Shown: positions 35,218 through 47,800 of the stretch, piece after piece
How the letters are laid out: each line of letters starts with the position of its first letter
How positions within the stretch are numbered: the first letter of the stretch is position 1
DNA from: Cymodocea nodosa
Lineage: Eukaryota > Streptophyta > Magnoliopsida > Alismatales > Cymodoceaceae
Length of the DNA stretch: 64,000 nucleotides
Direction: 5' to 3'
NCBI GenBank assembly: GCA_036874045.1
Contig: CM072336.1
Span: 17,603,001-17,667,000 of the forward strand
The notes under the pieces: generated by a model
The model's input: only the letters and a program-made list of their open reading frames with translations
Databases searched by the model: none
Told to the model about the DNA's origin: nothing
Made by a program: the position numbers and the translations under genes

Positions 35218-35746
35218 AACGAATAGGATCAGGCTACCATTATGCCAAAAGCTCAAGTTGATAGCAAAGGTGTTACCAATCCTTTTAAGTAAGCCTAGAA
35301 ACTCTCACAAGTTTGAGTTCATTGGAGGAACCATTAGGATTAACCCCCTTCTCCCATAGGTCCCTAAGGCCTTCTCCCTTCACCCTCCAAGTCCTTCAGG
35401 TCCCTCAACCCGTCACCCCTCGAGTCCCTCAGCGGGTTCCTCAACAATCCCCCCCCCACGAAAAATGCATCACATACTGCATTCTCGGGGATTCGAACCC
35501 GCGTCTATGAGTAGGCTTTGATACCACGAATAGGATCAGGCTACCATTATGCCAAAAGATCGAGCTAATAGCAAAGGCGTTACCAATTGTTTTAAGTAAG
35601 CCCAGAAACTCTCACAAGTCTGAGTTCGTGGGAGGAACCATTAGGATTAATCCCCTTCTCCCATAGGTCCCTAAGGCCTTCTCCCTTCACCCTCCAAGTC
35701 CTTCAAGTCCCTCAACCCATCGCCCCTCGAGTCCCTCAGCGGGTTC
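35218..35746 (-). repeat. tRNA-like tandem repeat, 307-bp period (SINE-like)
   Basis: A unit of 307 bp begins at 35221 and again at 35528. On the minus strand it has a perfect RNA polymerase III A box TGGCATAATGG (35544-35554; second copy 35237-35247) and B box GGTTCGAATCC (35489-35499). These are the hallmarks of tRNA-derived SINEs. A short D-arm-like stem (GGC/GCC) brackets the A-box loop. The gap of 44 bases between the boxes is longer than in most tRNAs. The body is C-rich (repeats of CCTCCAAGTCC). The second unit is split at 35746 by solo LTR S2 and resumes at 37288 for a few bases. Confidence 0.6.
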
Positions 35747-37282
35747 TGTTCAAGCTTTAATTTTGCCCATTTTTAATGAATTTTATAAGTAATTTTGCAT
35801 GATATTATGTATCTATGATGGATAAATGATATTAATTATGGGTAATATAAGTCTTGAAATATAGTGCAATATAGAAATTTAATTAATAAGTGCATCCCCA
35901 TTGGATATAATTTTACATGAAACACATTGATTTATTTTGCATGTCCTATGTTGGCTAACGTCTCTTGGAGTTCAACTTCCATTAATTGTAGGTAACATAT
36001 ATATGGGAGGAGCTTAATGTAAAAGACCAAAGAAGATGTAAAGAATCAAAAGTTGGTGGACTAAACTTTAAAGAAGAGGACATGCCAACACCTTATTGGC
36101 CCTCCTAGATCTATGGCATCTTATTGGCTTGGTGATAAAACCAAGGTGCCACATCAAAGAGAGAGAAGACAAAACAACATAAATACAAGGGGAGAGGAAT
36201 TTTAGCCAACAACTTGGTGTTTCCAACGAGAGAAAGAAGGAGGAGAAGAAGCTTGGAGGTGAGGCTTGTGCTTCCAAAGAGAGACCATCCATTCATGCTA
36301 TTCACCATTCCAAGGGCTAAGGAGAAGATGTCCAAGCTTGGAGGTGGATTTGCTGCCAAGTTCCATTGAATTCAAAGCTCTAGAGAAGAAGATAAGAAGC
36401 TCCTAAGGTAGTGACAACTCTTAGAGTTTATTATTTTCTTGTGTAGAAGGAAGAATTGATGAGAAATGGTGGTGAACATCTCAATTATATGTCTTCTTAG
36501 CTAGATAGAGTTCAATGAATGTATATGAATGTTTAATTCTTCTTTTCAACTTCTAATTTGCATCCTCTATTCACGTGTATTGTTGGGGCTGTTGGTGAGG
36601 TTTTCACACGAGTGAATGACACTCACCAATGGTGGCTTGGCGCATTTGAGAAGAAGGTGTGAATTGAAAGAAGAAGAAAATAAGTGTTGATGTTCATTTG
36701 AATGAAGAACCTATCACTTATCTCTAGTTGTTAATTTTAATTTCAGTAGTTAATTGAGTTTGTTATATCTTATATTGATCACATTTTGTCCTAATCAATC
36801 TCCAAAAAGAATTTCTAATGCAAGTAGTATAGTATAGTTTAGCTAGATTAGCAAATAGCATAGTTGCATGCATTTAGTATAAATTAGAATAGAGTAGTAT
36901 AGTCTATTGAACCTTCTTGTTTTATTTTTCTTTCCTTAATATTGATGCATGGATATCACTTATGAAATCACGTGGAACTTGTGTGCATGTTATAATTGAA
37001 TGAGTTGATAGATTTACAAGTAAAGAAATTGATTCACATCACCATTTTCCACTACACATTGCCTTGAAATTGCATGATTTGTGAGCTTGTGTTAACTTTG
37101 ATTATTCTACATTCACATGTCATTAATTTACTGAAGTATACCTAAGAGCTTGAAGAACAAGTTGAGTGATAGTTGATTAAGTCATAAACACAATCCTTGT
37201 GGAAGAATGACTTGTATTTGCCATGTACACCAAAAGAACTGTGCACTTGCAGCAAAGCTTGAGCTAAAAATATAGCTCAACA
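35747..37282 (+). mobile_element. Solo LTR S2 (probable gypsy type)
   Basis: A 1536-bp insertion with TGTTCAAGC at the start, AGCTCAACA at the end, and direct repeats GGTTC (35742-35746 and 37283-37287). Removing it restores 'gcgggttcctcaacaa', which is also present in the neighbouring repeat unit at 35440-35455. No internal domain is present. The end carries 'gtacacc... gtgcacttgcagc', similar to other gypsy LTR ends here; strand is set by that. Open frames at 36068-36359 overlap each other and are not convincing. Confidence 0.88.
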
Positions 37283-37287
37283 GGTTC

Positions 37288-37729
37288 CTCAACAAATAAA
37301 TTGTTGAATGTCATCTAAAATAGCTAGGGGAAAATAATGTTGGGAATACAAAGATTCTAATTTCTTGTTGGCATTTTCTATCATTAGTCCCCATTTCTTT
37401 CCATAGTAAGTGATAGACTGTACCGATTTTTCAAGTACATGTCTAGAACTTGTAACAACCGCAGGGTTAGGTTGTAAAGTTCGTTTCCATAGTTGTAATG
37501 TGGAAAGTTCAGTCTGTTTTAGTCTAAACTATGTTTCAGCATAATTGCGAATAAACATCTAACAGACATTTTTCTCGTCTTGAACAACTTTTCTAATTTC
37601 ATATAGTACTTCATTTGTAAAAGTATACCTTGAGTAGATGTCATTGATTTCACTTTCTATTTTCTGAAGTTCTAGCTCTCTTTTCTACACTTTTGTCATT
37701 CTACCACGTCCTTATCCATGTCCTGACAT
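37288..37729 (-). pseudogene. Element E: N-terminal fragment of the env-like ORF
   Basis: Read right to left from ATG at 37729 (MSGHG, stop, GRGRMTK), it follows the N-terminal part of the env-like ORF of D (12749-12330) and F (63857-63900). It has the TYSRYTF-like helical part and the KKWGPMIENANKKLESLYSQ-like block. It is cut at about 37300 by the tRNA-like repeat, so the middle and C-terminal domains are gone. Several stops are present. Confidence 0.7.
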
Positions 37730-38213
37730 TGTCGATTAATCATCGCTGTGCACTGTAGAACTTAGTGAAAGTAAAGATTATGACACTAGGGTTTTACCAA
37801 GGTAGAAACATGAAAGGTTGTCAATAAACATTTATAACTCTTCAAGTTTATAAACGGATAAATGGATTCAATCATAAATATAAGATTCGTTACTTATAAA
37901 TAACTCGAGTGCTTACAATAACTGTATGAATTTTACAATCGACAAAAGCAAAATACGTAGCGTAATTGTTCGTATAAAGAAAATAACTTCGGGCTAAGTG
38001 AAAAGTGAGAAAACATGAAGACTTATGATAACTATTTGAGTTTTGTGAGTAGTAAAGCACATAACTATACAACAAACAAGAATAGTTATTGTCATAGATT
38101 AAGTCTTTTAGAAAAAATATAAGAATATTAAGTTAACTATTCAAGTTTCTCGGATGGATATGTGTGAAAATCGAAGAGTAACATAACTGTTTGAGTTTCA
38201 ACTAAGACATAAT
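37730..38213 (-). other. Element E: leader upstream of the env-like ORF
   Basis: 484 bases without a gene, matching 12750-13230 of D. Repeated motifs such as 'aactatt(c/t)gagttt' occur. It is interrupted at 38213 by the solo LTR. Confidence 0.6.
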
Positions 38214-39761
38214 TGCAGGATCGTATGACTACACAAGAGAAGGGTGAATTGTGTTTTTCAACATTTTCATTTATAATTGAAATTTTAATAATTAAAAACA
38301 AGTCGAGACACTATTTTCAATAAAATCATTTTTATTCAAGGTTTCAATTACAATATACAATTCAATTCTCCTCAGAAATTGTAGATGCAATTATATCTCG
38401 ATACCATGTATCATCTAAATAATTTCATAACTACAAACAAAGAAAACTAATTTGCGAAATTTAAAACATTTCTCCCTGTTTGAGATCTTTCTTCTTTCTT
38501 TTTTTTTTCTTCTTCAGCAATTCTTCAGTGATGAATATATATATACTCTCTGCCTCACTGAATTTGCTTTCTCCTAATACTTCAAATCTTCAGTGACATA
38601 AATCTTACCTTTTTAGTTTCACTAAACTTTCTTCCACATGAGAGCTTTTCCTCGAAGAGGTGTTTTTGATCCCTGAAAAGATTTTTCTTTTGGTGTGTAG
38701 GGATAGTTTGATCAACGAGAATTCTATGTCTTTTATACTGTATCTTTATTTCATGCATATCCTCCACGTTTAATCACTACCAGTTTTCCACTTCTTCACG
38801 TCTTTTCTTTTTCCTTCATCGAAATACATACGTTCTGACCTATGTTTACATTTCGAATTTTGTTTAATCATCAGTCTTGGATCTTTGAAAAATTTCTTGC
38901 AAAATAGACTTTCTCGTCCAAAATTTTTCATCAGTGTAATAAGTAGTCGTTACTTTAATGTTAACTAAACGAGTAACACAAGTATATATATATAACTTAA
39001 CATTCGAACTTAACGAGTTCCTCATGTGCCAATTCGCATGACAAGTATTGTACCTAACTCAATGAACTAAGTCTGTGGTGTTATGCTAACTCAACGAACC
39101 ATCTCCGTGGTGTTACAATAACTCAATGAACTAGTAATAAACAAATGTTTTTATAATAAGAATTTTACCACGTGTAAAAAATAACAACTTAAGTTTATAA
39201 CACTAACCTAACACGTTGCCTTAGTGTTCAATATAGCAACTCAATGTGTTTAGTTATGTTAACTTAATGAGTTAAACATGTGCACCTCACGTGATACAAT
39301 ATAACATTCGTAACTTATAATTTTACCACGTGTATAACACTAGCTTAACGAGTTCGTCTCTTCTTTTACTCACTAACTTAACGAGTTCTCACATGACCTA
39401 TTTTAACATTTAAGCCTCTAACTTAACGAGTTCTCACGTGACCTCTATACAAATAACACTCTAACTTAACGAGTTGTCTAAACGTACATTGTGCATGATA
39501 CAGAAAATATAACTTTAAAATATATCATGCTTTTCAATAAAAACACACGTTAACTTAACGTTTAGTTAAATGAGAAATTAATGCAACGAAACGACTAGTT
39601 ATTAACTTAGTATAATTTCAGATCCAATACAGACAAATATTTATATCAGTAAGCTTTTTCTGTATTAATTGATGATTTTAATTTCTTTTCACAAGCAATA
39701 GTAATTGAGCAAATATGATTATTTTCATTTAGCACACATCATCAAAAAAAAATACTCAACA
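38214..39761 (-). mobile_element. Solo LTR of copia family 1, reverse orientation
   Basis: 1548 bp that read right to left as a family-1 LTR (TGTTGAGTATTTTT start at 39761, GATCCTGCA end at 38214). It is flanked by ATAAT on both sides (38209-38213 and 39762-39766). It has no internal domain. It matches the LTRs of B (27102-28644) and H (6554-8178), including the Athila-shared stretch near 39190-39245. Confidence 0.9.
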
Positions 39762-39766
39762 ATAAT

Positions 39767-40152
39767 AAAGCAATGAAATTCAACACGTGCATAATTCTAA
39801 CTTAAGGAGTTCAGATATTTTTGGATACTTATAAACCTAACTATCCGATGCTTAGATGCATTTCGGAGAGTTACTAGATAACTTATCGAACATTCACTTA
39901 AGATATGCATTTAGGCTTCGACACGTGTACATCAGGAAACAATAAAATATTCTGTTGATTGTTTAAAACATAACTGTTTGGTATATACAATATAGTCTTC
40001 CGAAATCACAAAAAATTCGGATACTTAAGAATTAAAAAGCCTGTATTTCACCGACAGTTCAGAAATGTACTTAATTAATATTAATTTCTTGAAATTATGC
40101 AGATTCTTTCATGAAAACATATAATAGTTCATAACAGTTGAATTATTATATG
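39767..40152 (-). mobile_element. Fragment of an Athila-type LTR (start region), reverse orientation
   Basis: About 380 bp that match the complement of the first part of the Athila-type LTR. They carry AACTATCCGATGCTTAGATG, the 'aattcggatacttaag' block and 'agaaatgtacttaattaat' as in 3270-3340. The end at about 40152 joins the copia spacer of E directly. No duplication was found at its ends. Confidence 0.65.
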
Positions 40153-41274
40153 AGAAATTGCTCCCCCTACATAAATGTAGTCTAAAGAATGTATGGCGTA
40201 CTTAAACTAGGTTGCCAAGCCCTTATAGATTTGGCATTAAAAGGTCATATAGCTTACTTAAGTTGGGTACTAAGCCTTAAATAGATTTGAGTCTCTTTTT
40301 TTTTTTAAATATTAATTAAATACAGAAATAAGTAGTAGATTTAACAATTTAGACTTTCTGGCTTTTATCTTATTCAGTTTACAAAAGATAATTCATAGAG
40401 ATATACCTTTAGAAACTTAAAAGAATTCAATAATGAGTACATGAACTTAAGAAAATAAGTACCGTACATTATGTGTAAAGAGTAGATAATAACAAAGAAA
40501 AATAATAAAGATTATATGCACATATTATGGCAGGATTGTTATAACACTTGGAAAATAAATTAAGCTTGAGTACATTGCCCCCTTTTTTTTTGTTTATATA
40601 TATATATATATATATTTGTTTATATTCATATATATATATATACTTTATGTATTACCTCCCACAATATCATCTTTTTACATGATCACAATCCCTTGCTTAG
40701 GGGAAAGATAACCAGTTACTCAATGATAAGTGAGAACAAGTAAATTTTTATTTTTTATTTTTAATAGAATCTGAATTACTTACAAAATGAGTTTTCAATT
40801 AGCACATCCCAAACTAGTTGGTTTAAGTGACTAGGGTTTAAGATCCCCTAACGGACTTAATTACTCAAGTAATTGCAAACAAAAAAGAAATAAAACAAGA
40901 CAGTAAATTAAATTAGAGGCAACTGCAAGACTTAATTTTTCTAACAGAATGTTAATAACTTTCCTTTAATAAATAGTACATACTTTCTATGTATTTTCCT
41001 ATTAAAATCTCTGTAATAGCATATACATAAGTAACAAAAATACAATTGGCACTCACATTGAATCAAATTAACTTTCCTTAAATAATCTTTTCTAAATTTT
41101 TCATAAATAAATTGACTTCAATAAAAATCAGAATTTCATAAATTCTTAACTACCAAAAAATGGTAATTCGAAAATAGATATTTTGTTTTGTTTTTTTATT
41201 AATAATAATAAAGAAATTAAATTCTAAAACTACCTTTTTAACAAACCAAAATGTTATGCAATGAACAAGACAAT
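40153..41274 (-). other. Element E: spacer between pol and the env-like ORF
   Basis: 1.1 kb that match 13440-14611 of D. No gene is seen. It has a (TA)n microsatellite around 40591-40641 and T- and A-rich tracts. Confidence 0.65.
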
Positions 41275-41931
41275 TTAAACATCAGATAACCTATAGATAC
41301 CAAGTTCTAATCGTAATTTTGAAAAGGTATTTTCATCTAAGGGTTTTGTAAATAGATCTGCTAATTGTTCTGTGGTAGGAACAAAAGTTAATACTATTTT
41401 TCCTTTTATAACATTATCCCTTAGAAAATGATGTCGAACTTCTATATGTTTAGGTCGTGAATTTAAGACAGGATTTTCAAACAAACTTATTGCAAAACTA
41501 CTATCACAAAAAATCTTAGTTGGTTCATAGTCTAAATTAAAATCTTTTAAAGTTTGTCTGATCCATAAGATTTGAGCACAGCAAAGTGCAGTAGCTATAT
41601 ATTCAGCTTCAGTTGTAGATAATGCTACACAATTTTGCTTTTTGCTAAACCATGACACTAAAGAATTTCCTAATAATTGACAAGTGCCACTAGTGCTTTT
41701 CTTTCAGACTTACATCTTGCAAAGTCAGCATCACTATAACCTATTAAATTTAAAGAGCTGTGTTTAAAGTAAAACAATCCAAAATTGATGGTTCCTAATA
41801 GATATTTAAAAATTTGTTTAACAGCAAGTAGGTGTGATTCTTTAGGATTAGATTGATATCTAGCACAAGTATACACACTAAACATATTTGGTCGGCTAAC
41901 TGTTAAATAAAGTAATGAACCAATCATACTT
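41275..41931 (-). pseudogene. Element E: pol, RNase H end
   Basis: The C-terminal 217 or so codons of copia pol, in good condition. Read right to left: MIGSLLYLTVSRPN at the G junction, SLNLIGYSDADFARCKSER, then a one-base frameshift near 41698, SWFSKKQNCVALSTTEAEY (with the catalytic Glu), QILWIRQTLKDFN, IFCDSSFAISL, KHIEVRHHFLRDNV, ADLFTKPLDENTF and the end at 41275. The same polyprotein resumes at 58673 on the other side of G. This is the cleanest copy of the family-2 pol end in the window. Confidence 0.9.
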
Positions 41932-43785
41932 TGTTTAGAATGAAAAAGTGCATATTATTAACGGTTAAATGATGGTTAATTGCATAATATTTAGCTTATC
42001 ATATGAGAATTAAGCCATTATGTTATAATTGCACTGTTATATACTTTAATTGAAGAATCTACTTAATTTTGGGGAATTAATGTTAATTTAGTACATTTAT
42101 GAACTATCGGTAAATTGTAGGCTGTGAAATTCTTAAGTATCCAAAAATGCATCTAAGCATCGGATAGTTATACCTGTAATTCTCTGAAATGTTATTTTAT
42201 GTTTAAACTACTGCTGACACGTGTTGAGAGCTGGTAGATTTACTTACGTTATAACTCGTTAAGTTAGTATAACTACACACGTTGAGTTACATGACAATAC
42301 ACTAAGGCAACGCGTTAGGTTAGCGTTATAAACTTAAGTTGTTATTTTTGCACGTGTTTTATAGTTAAATCAACGAAAGAAGTCTGTTAAGTTATCTGTA
42401 ACTCCACGGACTATATATTTTCTAATATGCCACTGTAGCGGTTGTAGGAACAGACAGTTGGAAGGAAAAACCACGTTTGCACGTATCACGTAGGAATTCA
42501 ATCGCGTAGAGAGAAAGAAATCATCGCCGTTGATCTGAAGGAAGGAAATCCAACCGACCATTCAAGCAAAAGCAATTACCACTAAAGAAATATAAAAGAA
42601 AAGAAGAAAAAAAGAAAGAGTGTAATCGATGGACGGCCAATGTATATAAAGGAGGAGCACCGAGCTTTCTGTAGACAGTATCGGCGATTCTCCGAAGTAT
42701 CACACCAACCATCGTATCACCACCATAATCACCAATCATCGGAGGTCTGTGAGGATACTTGCCTGATGTCGGGTCGATTCCGAGCCAAACATAGTGCTTG
42801 ACAACCACTGTGAGGAGTGATCACGTCGCGGGAAGGGAAGACATTTTCACCAAGCGCCGACTCATATTTCAGGAGATCGTAAAGCTTTTAGCCTTGGCTT
42901 CGGGTTGATGCCTATATGCTGAAGAGGAGATCATCTTGCAATTCTGGACTCGCGATTCTATAGGGAGAGGAGACAGAATTGTAAGTGGTTCAATTTTCAG
43001 TGGTGTAATCGCATTGCAAGTAGTGTCGGAAGTATTTACTATCAAGTTAAATTACTTTGCATTTCACCTTTCGCCCATCTCATCAAAACAAAAAATACCA
43101 AAAATAATTTATCTTTGTTTGTATGTTGTATTTGAGTGTTGTATTGTTGGTGTTGTATTGTGATTAATGTTATCTGTATCAATTTTATGATTGTTTTATG
43201 TTAGTTTTAATTTTACAGTTTACTGAAATTGGTTCGTACAAAACAACTTAAACATTTTAATGGTTACTATTTGAATCATCTGAATGTTAGTATTGCATAA
43301 TGATAAATCCAATAATAACTAGCATTAAAAAGCTTAATTGATGTTATTTACAATCTGTGGAATTGCCCAATGGTTGGTCGAATTCCTCTGTAATTAGTAG
43401 TATTATAAAGAAGAGAAAGGCTTGTGGAGTTAACTTAAGTCCACGAGGATAGTCTATTGAGTTATCAATAACTCAACGAACTTAGTCCGTTGAGTTAACT
43501 GTAACTCAACGGAGTGCTTATTGAATATAAATTTGAATTGTTCACAATCAAACATTTCTTAAATTCATCAGCAATTCCCTGTGGGATCGACCTATACTTG
43601 CACATTGATACAATAGACACTATACACTTGCAGTTAAAGTACAAATTGGAATTAATATCTAAATTGTATTAAAGGTTGTTTGTTTACTTCTAAAAGAAAG
43701 AATAGTCATAAAGATAAATTAACTAAGTAAAAATAGAAGTAACAAATCCAAGTTTTTCTAGTGTAGTGCTGGGAAAACACAAACA
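41932..43785 (+). mobile_element. Element G: 5' LTR
   Basis: Starts TGTTTAGAATG and ends AACACAAACA, 1854 bp. It contains the palindrome CCGTTGAGTTA/TAACTCAACGG with 11-bp arms (43487-43512) and related copies, and G-box-like CACGTG sites. A stretch at 42252-42360 resembles copia LTR family 1. Open frames in it on both strands are not genes. Confidence 0.93.
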
Positions 43786-43792
43786 AGTTTTA

Positions 43793-43809
43793 TGGTGTCG
43801 TTGCCGGGG
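43793..43809 (+). promoter_or_regulatory. Element G: primer binding site, tRNA-Asp type
   Basis: TGGTGTCGTTGCCGGGG, seven bases after the LTR end. It differs at two bases from TGGCGCCGTTGCCGGGG, the complement of the 3' end of plant tRNA-Asp used by Athila elements. Confidence 0.88.
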
Positions 43810-43831
43810 AATTGAATTGAATTGAACTGAA

Positions 43832-44839
43832 TTGAATAGATATAAGCAACTATTAGAGCTGTTTCATTTTAATAGTCAGAGTTGTGTGTTTTCTTCTGTA
43901 ATTGAGAATATGGCATATGCTTATGCTCAAAGATTTCTGAAACCTTTAATTAGCATATGTGAATTCTGCAATTCTGAAGGACACAACATTTCTAATTGTT
44001 TGAAATTGAGACATTTACAGATTGATAGATCCCATGAACAACAAATGAATTATCCTCAATATATTAGAGCCGAGTATGAGAATCCTATAGTTTACCCAAC
44101 TGATGGTCAGTATAGAATGTGTAATATGATGAGAGACACTGAAGTTTGGGATAGCTATGACAGACTAGAGCATAGTATAGAGCAAAATCTGGACAAACTG
44201 GAATACTTTGTGTGTCAACAACAAGAAGTCAACCAATTAAACTATAAGGAGGCATATTCAGAACCTAAACAGGATATAATTTACGAAACTAAAAAAGCCA
44301 CAAAGAAAATTGATCAAAAATTGAATGCAATGAAATTAGATGATTTGGAAACAAAATTAAAAGCATTAGACAAAAATGCAATGAAAATACAAGTTTTACA
44401 ACAGGACAATGAAAATTATAATGTTATAAACCTACACAACTTGCAAAATATACAACAAACAGAAAACACAAATGTAAGAGAATTTAAAGAATGCACTTTA
44501 AAACTAAAAACAATTGAAGATCATAATCACGAAAATGATATACAAAAACATCATGAAAGTAATGAAAATCTGGAAGATGTATGTGTAACATTAAGATCTG
44601 GAACTGATATACCACCAAGAACTCAAAATGAAAATGATATGAAGGTGGACAAGAGTAAAAATCAAAATGATAATGAAGATGTAATAGCTGAAAATCTAGA
44701 AATCACTGAAGAACAATCTGAATCTGCAATTGAAGCTAAAAATAATCAAACAAATCAACTGAAAGAAAAAGAGTCTTTGAAATCAAAATCTTTAGCACCC
44801 TATCCTAAAAGATTACAACAAACAATTCCTAAAAAATAA
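43832..44839 (+). pseudogene. Element G: zinc-knuckle ORF (C-terminal part of Gag) upstream of protease
   Basis: An open frame of 335 codons; the first ATG is at 43910 (MAYAYAQRF). A nucleocapsid zinc knuckle CEFCNSEGHNISNC (CX2CX4HX4C) lies at about residues 43-56, then a polar, coiled-coil-prone region rich in N, Q, E and K. A VTLRSGTDIP block near residue 252 and APYPKRLQQ near 326 correspond to the segments before the protease in Athila polyproteins. The capsid domain normally found between primer site and zinc knuckle is missing: only about 150 bases separate them. That domain is found at 52541. A TAA at 44837 separates it from the protease ORF; in intact relatives the two are probably one frame. 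Confidence 0.78.
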
Positions 44840-47800
44840 GAAAAAATAAGAGAAATTTTTGAAAAAGTACAAGTTAACATTCCTTTGTTAGATCTATTGC
44901 AGAATATGCCACCTTGTGCTAAATTTCTGAAGGATTGGTGTACTAAGAAAAGAGAGCGAAAAGTTCTTAGAAAGGTCTTTTTAGCTGAGCAAAGTAGTTA
45001 CCTATTTCTGCCACAAATTCCTAAAAAGTTATCTCATCCTGGAATCCCTGTTATATCATGCACCATAGGAAATACCATTCTAGAAAGAACCTTAATAGAC
45101 TTAGGTGCAGGTATAAATGTTATGCCAAATGATATATTTGCATCCTTAGGATTAGAAGGCTTAACTCCTACTAGTACGGTTATTCAATTGGCTGATAGAA
45201 GTATAAGATACCCTAGAGGAAAAATAGAGGATGTCTTAATTAAAATCAAGAATTTTATATATCCTATTGATATTGTAATTCTGGATTCCCAACAAATTAA
45301 GCATAAAAATAGTGATACATCTTTAATTTTGGGAAGGCCATTTTTAGCAACATCAGGGGCTGTTATAAATTGTAAAACTAGAGTAATGAAGTTAGCATAT
45401 GGTAATGAGGATACTCAATTAAATATTTTCAAACCAAAAAGGTTTGAGGAGTTAGAAATGTCCTTACATACCATAGACTTTTTAGAGGATGAAGGAGATA
45501 TGTTAGATGATGTGATTCAAGAAGAATTAAATAGACAAATCAATTTTGAAACTTTAGAAGAAAGTGAAAGCATAAATATAGAAGGAGATCAGGAAGAAAC
45601 TAATTTAAAAGATGATGTTCAATTAGGAGCTCTAGCTTCTGATGGGCAGCATTTAGAATTAAAACCTTTACCTCCTGAATTAACCTATATATTTCTGGAA
45701 GATAAACGGACCTGTCCAATCATTATTTCTTTAGATTTGAAAGAGGATCAAATAGCTAAATTAAAAGAGGTAATAAAAAGTTATAAAGAAGCAATAGGAT
45801 GGACTATGACTAATATAAAAGGGTTAAGTTCAACTTTATGCTGTCACCACATATATTTAGAAGAGAATGCTAAACCTGTTAGAATTCCTGAGAGGAGATT
45901 AAATCCAAACCTTAAGGAAGTAGTTAGGAAGGAAATAGTTAAATGGTTAGATAATGATATAATATATCCGATTTCTGATAGCTCGTGGGTTAGTCCAATC
46001 CATGTAGTTCCTAAGAAATCAGGATTAACAGTTATTAGGAATGAAAGTCAAGACTTGATACCTACTAGAATTCAATCAGGCTGGAGAGTATGTATAGACT
46101 ATAGAAAGCTGAATGCTGTAACTAGGGAAGATCATTTTCCCTTACATTTTATAGATCAAATGTTGGAAAGATTAGCAGGGCAAGAATATTTTTGTTTCCT
46201 AGACGGGTATTCAAGGTATAATCAAATTCCAATAGTATTAGAGGATCAAGAGAAAACAACTTTCACCTATCCTAATGGAACTTATGCTTTTAAAAGAATG
46301 CCATTCGGATTATACAATGCACTAGTGCCTTTCAAAGGTGTGTGCAGGGCATATTTACTAGAATGACTGATGAATTTTTAGAAATATTTATGGATGATTT
46401 TACTGTATATGGCAACTCATATGAAGTGTGTTTAAGCAATTTAGACCAAAATATTAAAACGCTGTGTGGAAAAAAATCTGGTTTTAAATTGGGAAAAATG
46501 TCACTTCATGGTTAAACAAGGAATAGTCTTAGGGTATGTTGTCTCTAAAAAAGGGTTGGAAGTAGATAATGCTAAAATAGAAGTAATTTCTAATCTACCA
46601 GAACCTAAATCAGTAAAAGATATTAGATCATTTCTAGGACATGATGGTTTTTATAGAAGATTTATTAAAGACTTTAGCAAGATAGCTAGACCTTTAACTA
46701 ATCTATTAAAAGATGTTCCATTTAACTTTGATAAAAATTGAAAGGAAGCATTTTTTAGACTTAAGACTAGCTTAATTTCAACTCCTATAATTCAAGCACC
46801 TAATTGGAACCATCCATTTGAATTAATGTGCGATGCTTCTGATTTTGCTGTAGGAGCAGTGTTAGGACAGAAAATAGAAAAATCTCCTAGAGTGATTCAT
46901 TATGCAAGCAAAACCTTAAATGATGCTCAAGTTAATTACACAACTACTGAAAAAGAATTATTAGCTATTGTGTTTGCTTTAGAAAAGTTTAGATCACATT
47001 TGATTGGAGCTAAAGTAATAGTATACACGGATCATTCAGCTCTAAAACATCTAATAAAGAAAAAAGAAACTAAACCTAGATTGATCCGATGGATATTATT
47101 ATTGCAAGAATTCGATCTAGAAATTAAAGATAAAAAAGGTTGTGAGAATGTAGTAGCAGATCATTTATCAAGATTACAAATAGAAAAATCAAATATTGAA
47201 ATTAAGGATAATTTTCTTGATGAACAATTAATGATCATCAACACAATGCCTTAGTATGCAGACATAGTTAATTACTTAGTTACTGGTTTAATACCTAAGG
47301 ATTGGAATAGACAGAATAAGAAATTATTTTTCTCAAGAGTAAAATATTACTATTGGGAAGACCCTTACTTATTTAAGAAATGTTCTGATCTGGTTTTAAG
47401 GAGGTGTGTTCCAGAAACTGAATATTCGAGCATATTGTCTTTCTATCATGACCAAGCTTGTGGAGGACATTTTGGTTCAGGGAAAACTGCTGCAAAAATT
47501 CTACAATGTGGGTTTTATTGCCCAACACTATTCAAAGATGCTCATAAATATTGCTTAAGTTCTTTAAGATGTCAACAAATAGGAAGAATATCAAAGAGGA
47601 ATATGATGCCTCTAAATCCTATTGTTGAGGTTGAAATCTTTGATGTGTGGGGAATAGATTTTATGGGTCCATTTCCTATATCTAATCAATTTAATTACAT
47701 ATTGTTGGGAGTGGATTATGTATCTAAATGGATAGAAGCTATTCCTACAAAAACTAACGATAACAAAGTGGTAATACAATTTATAAGAACAAATATATTT

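Noticed and set aside
35480-35525. A functional tRNA gene at the A/B box site
   Set aside because: The boxes are perfect, but acceptor-stem pairing was not found and the spacing is too long for a standard tRNA. It fits a SINE-like repeat better.
36068-36359. Minus-strand frames rich in S, L and F in S2
   Set aside because: They are two overlapping frames of an A/G-rich plus-strand stretch in a solo LTR with no domain.
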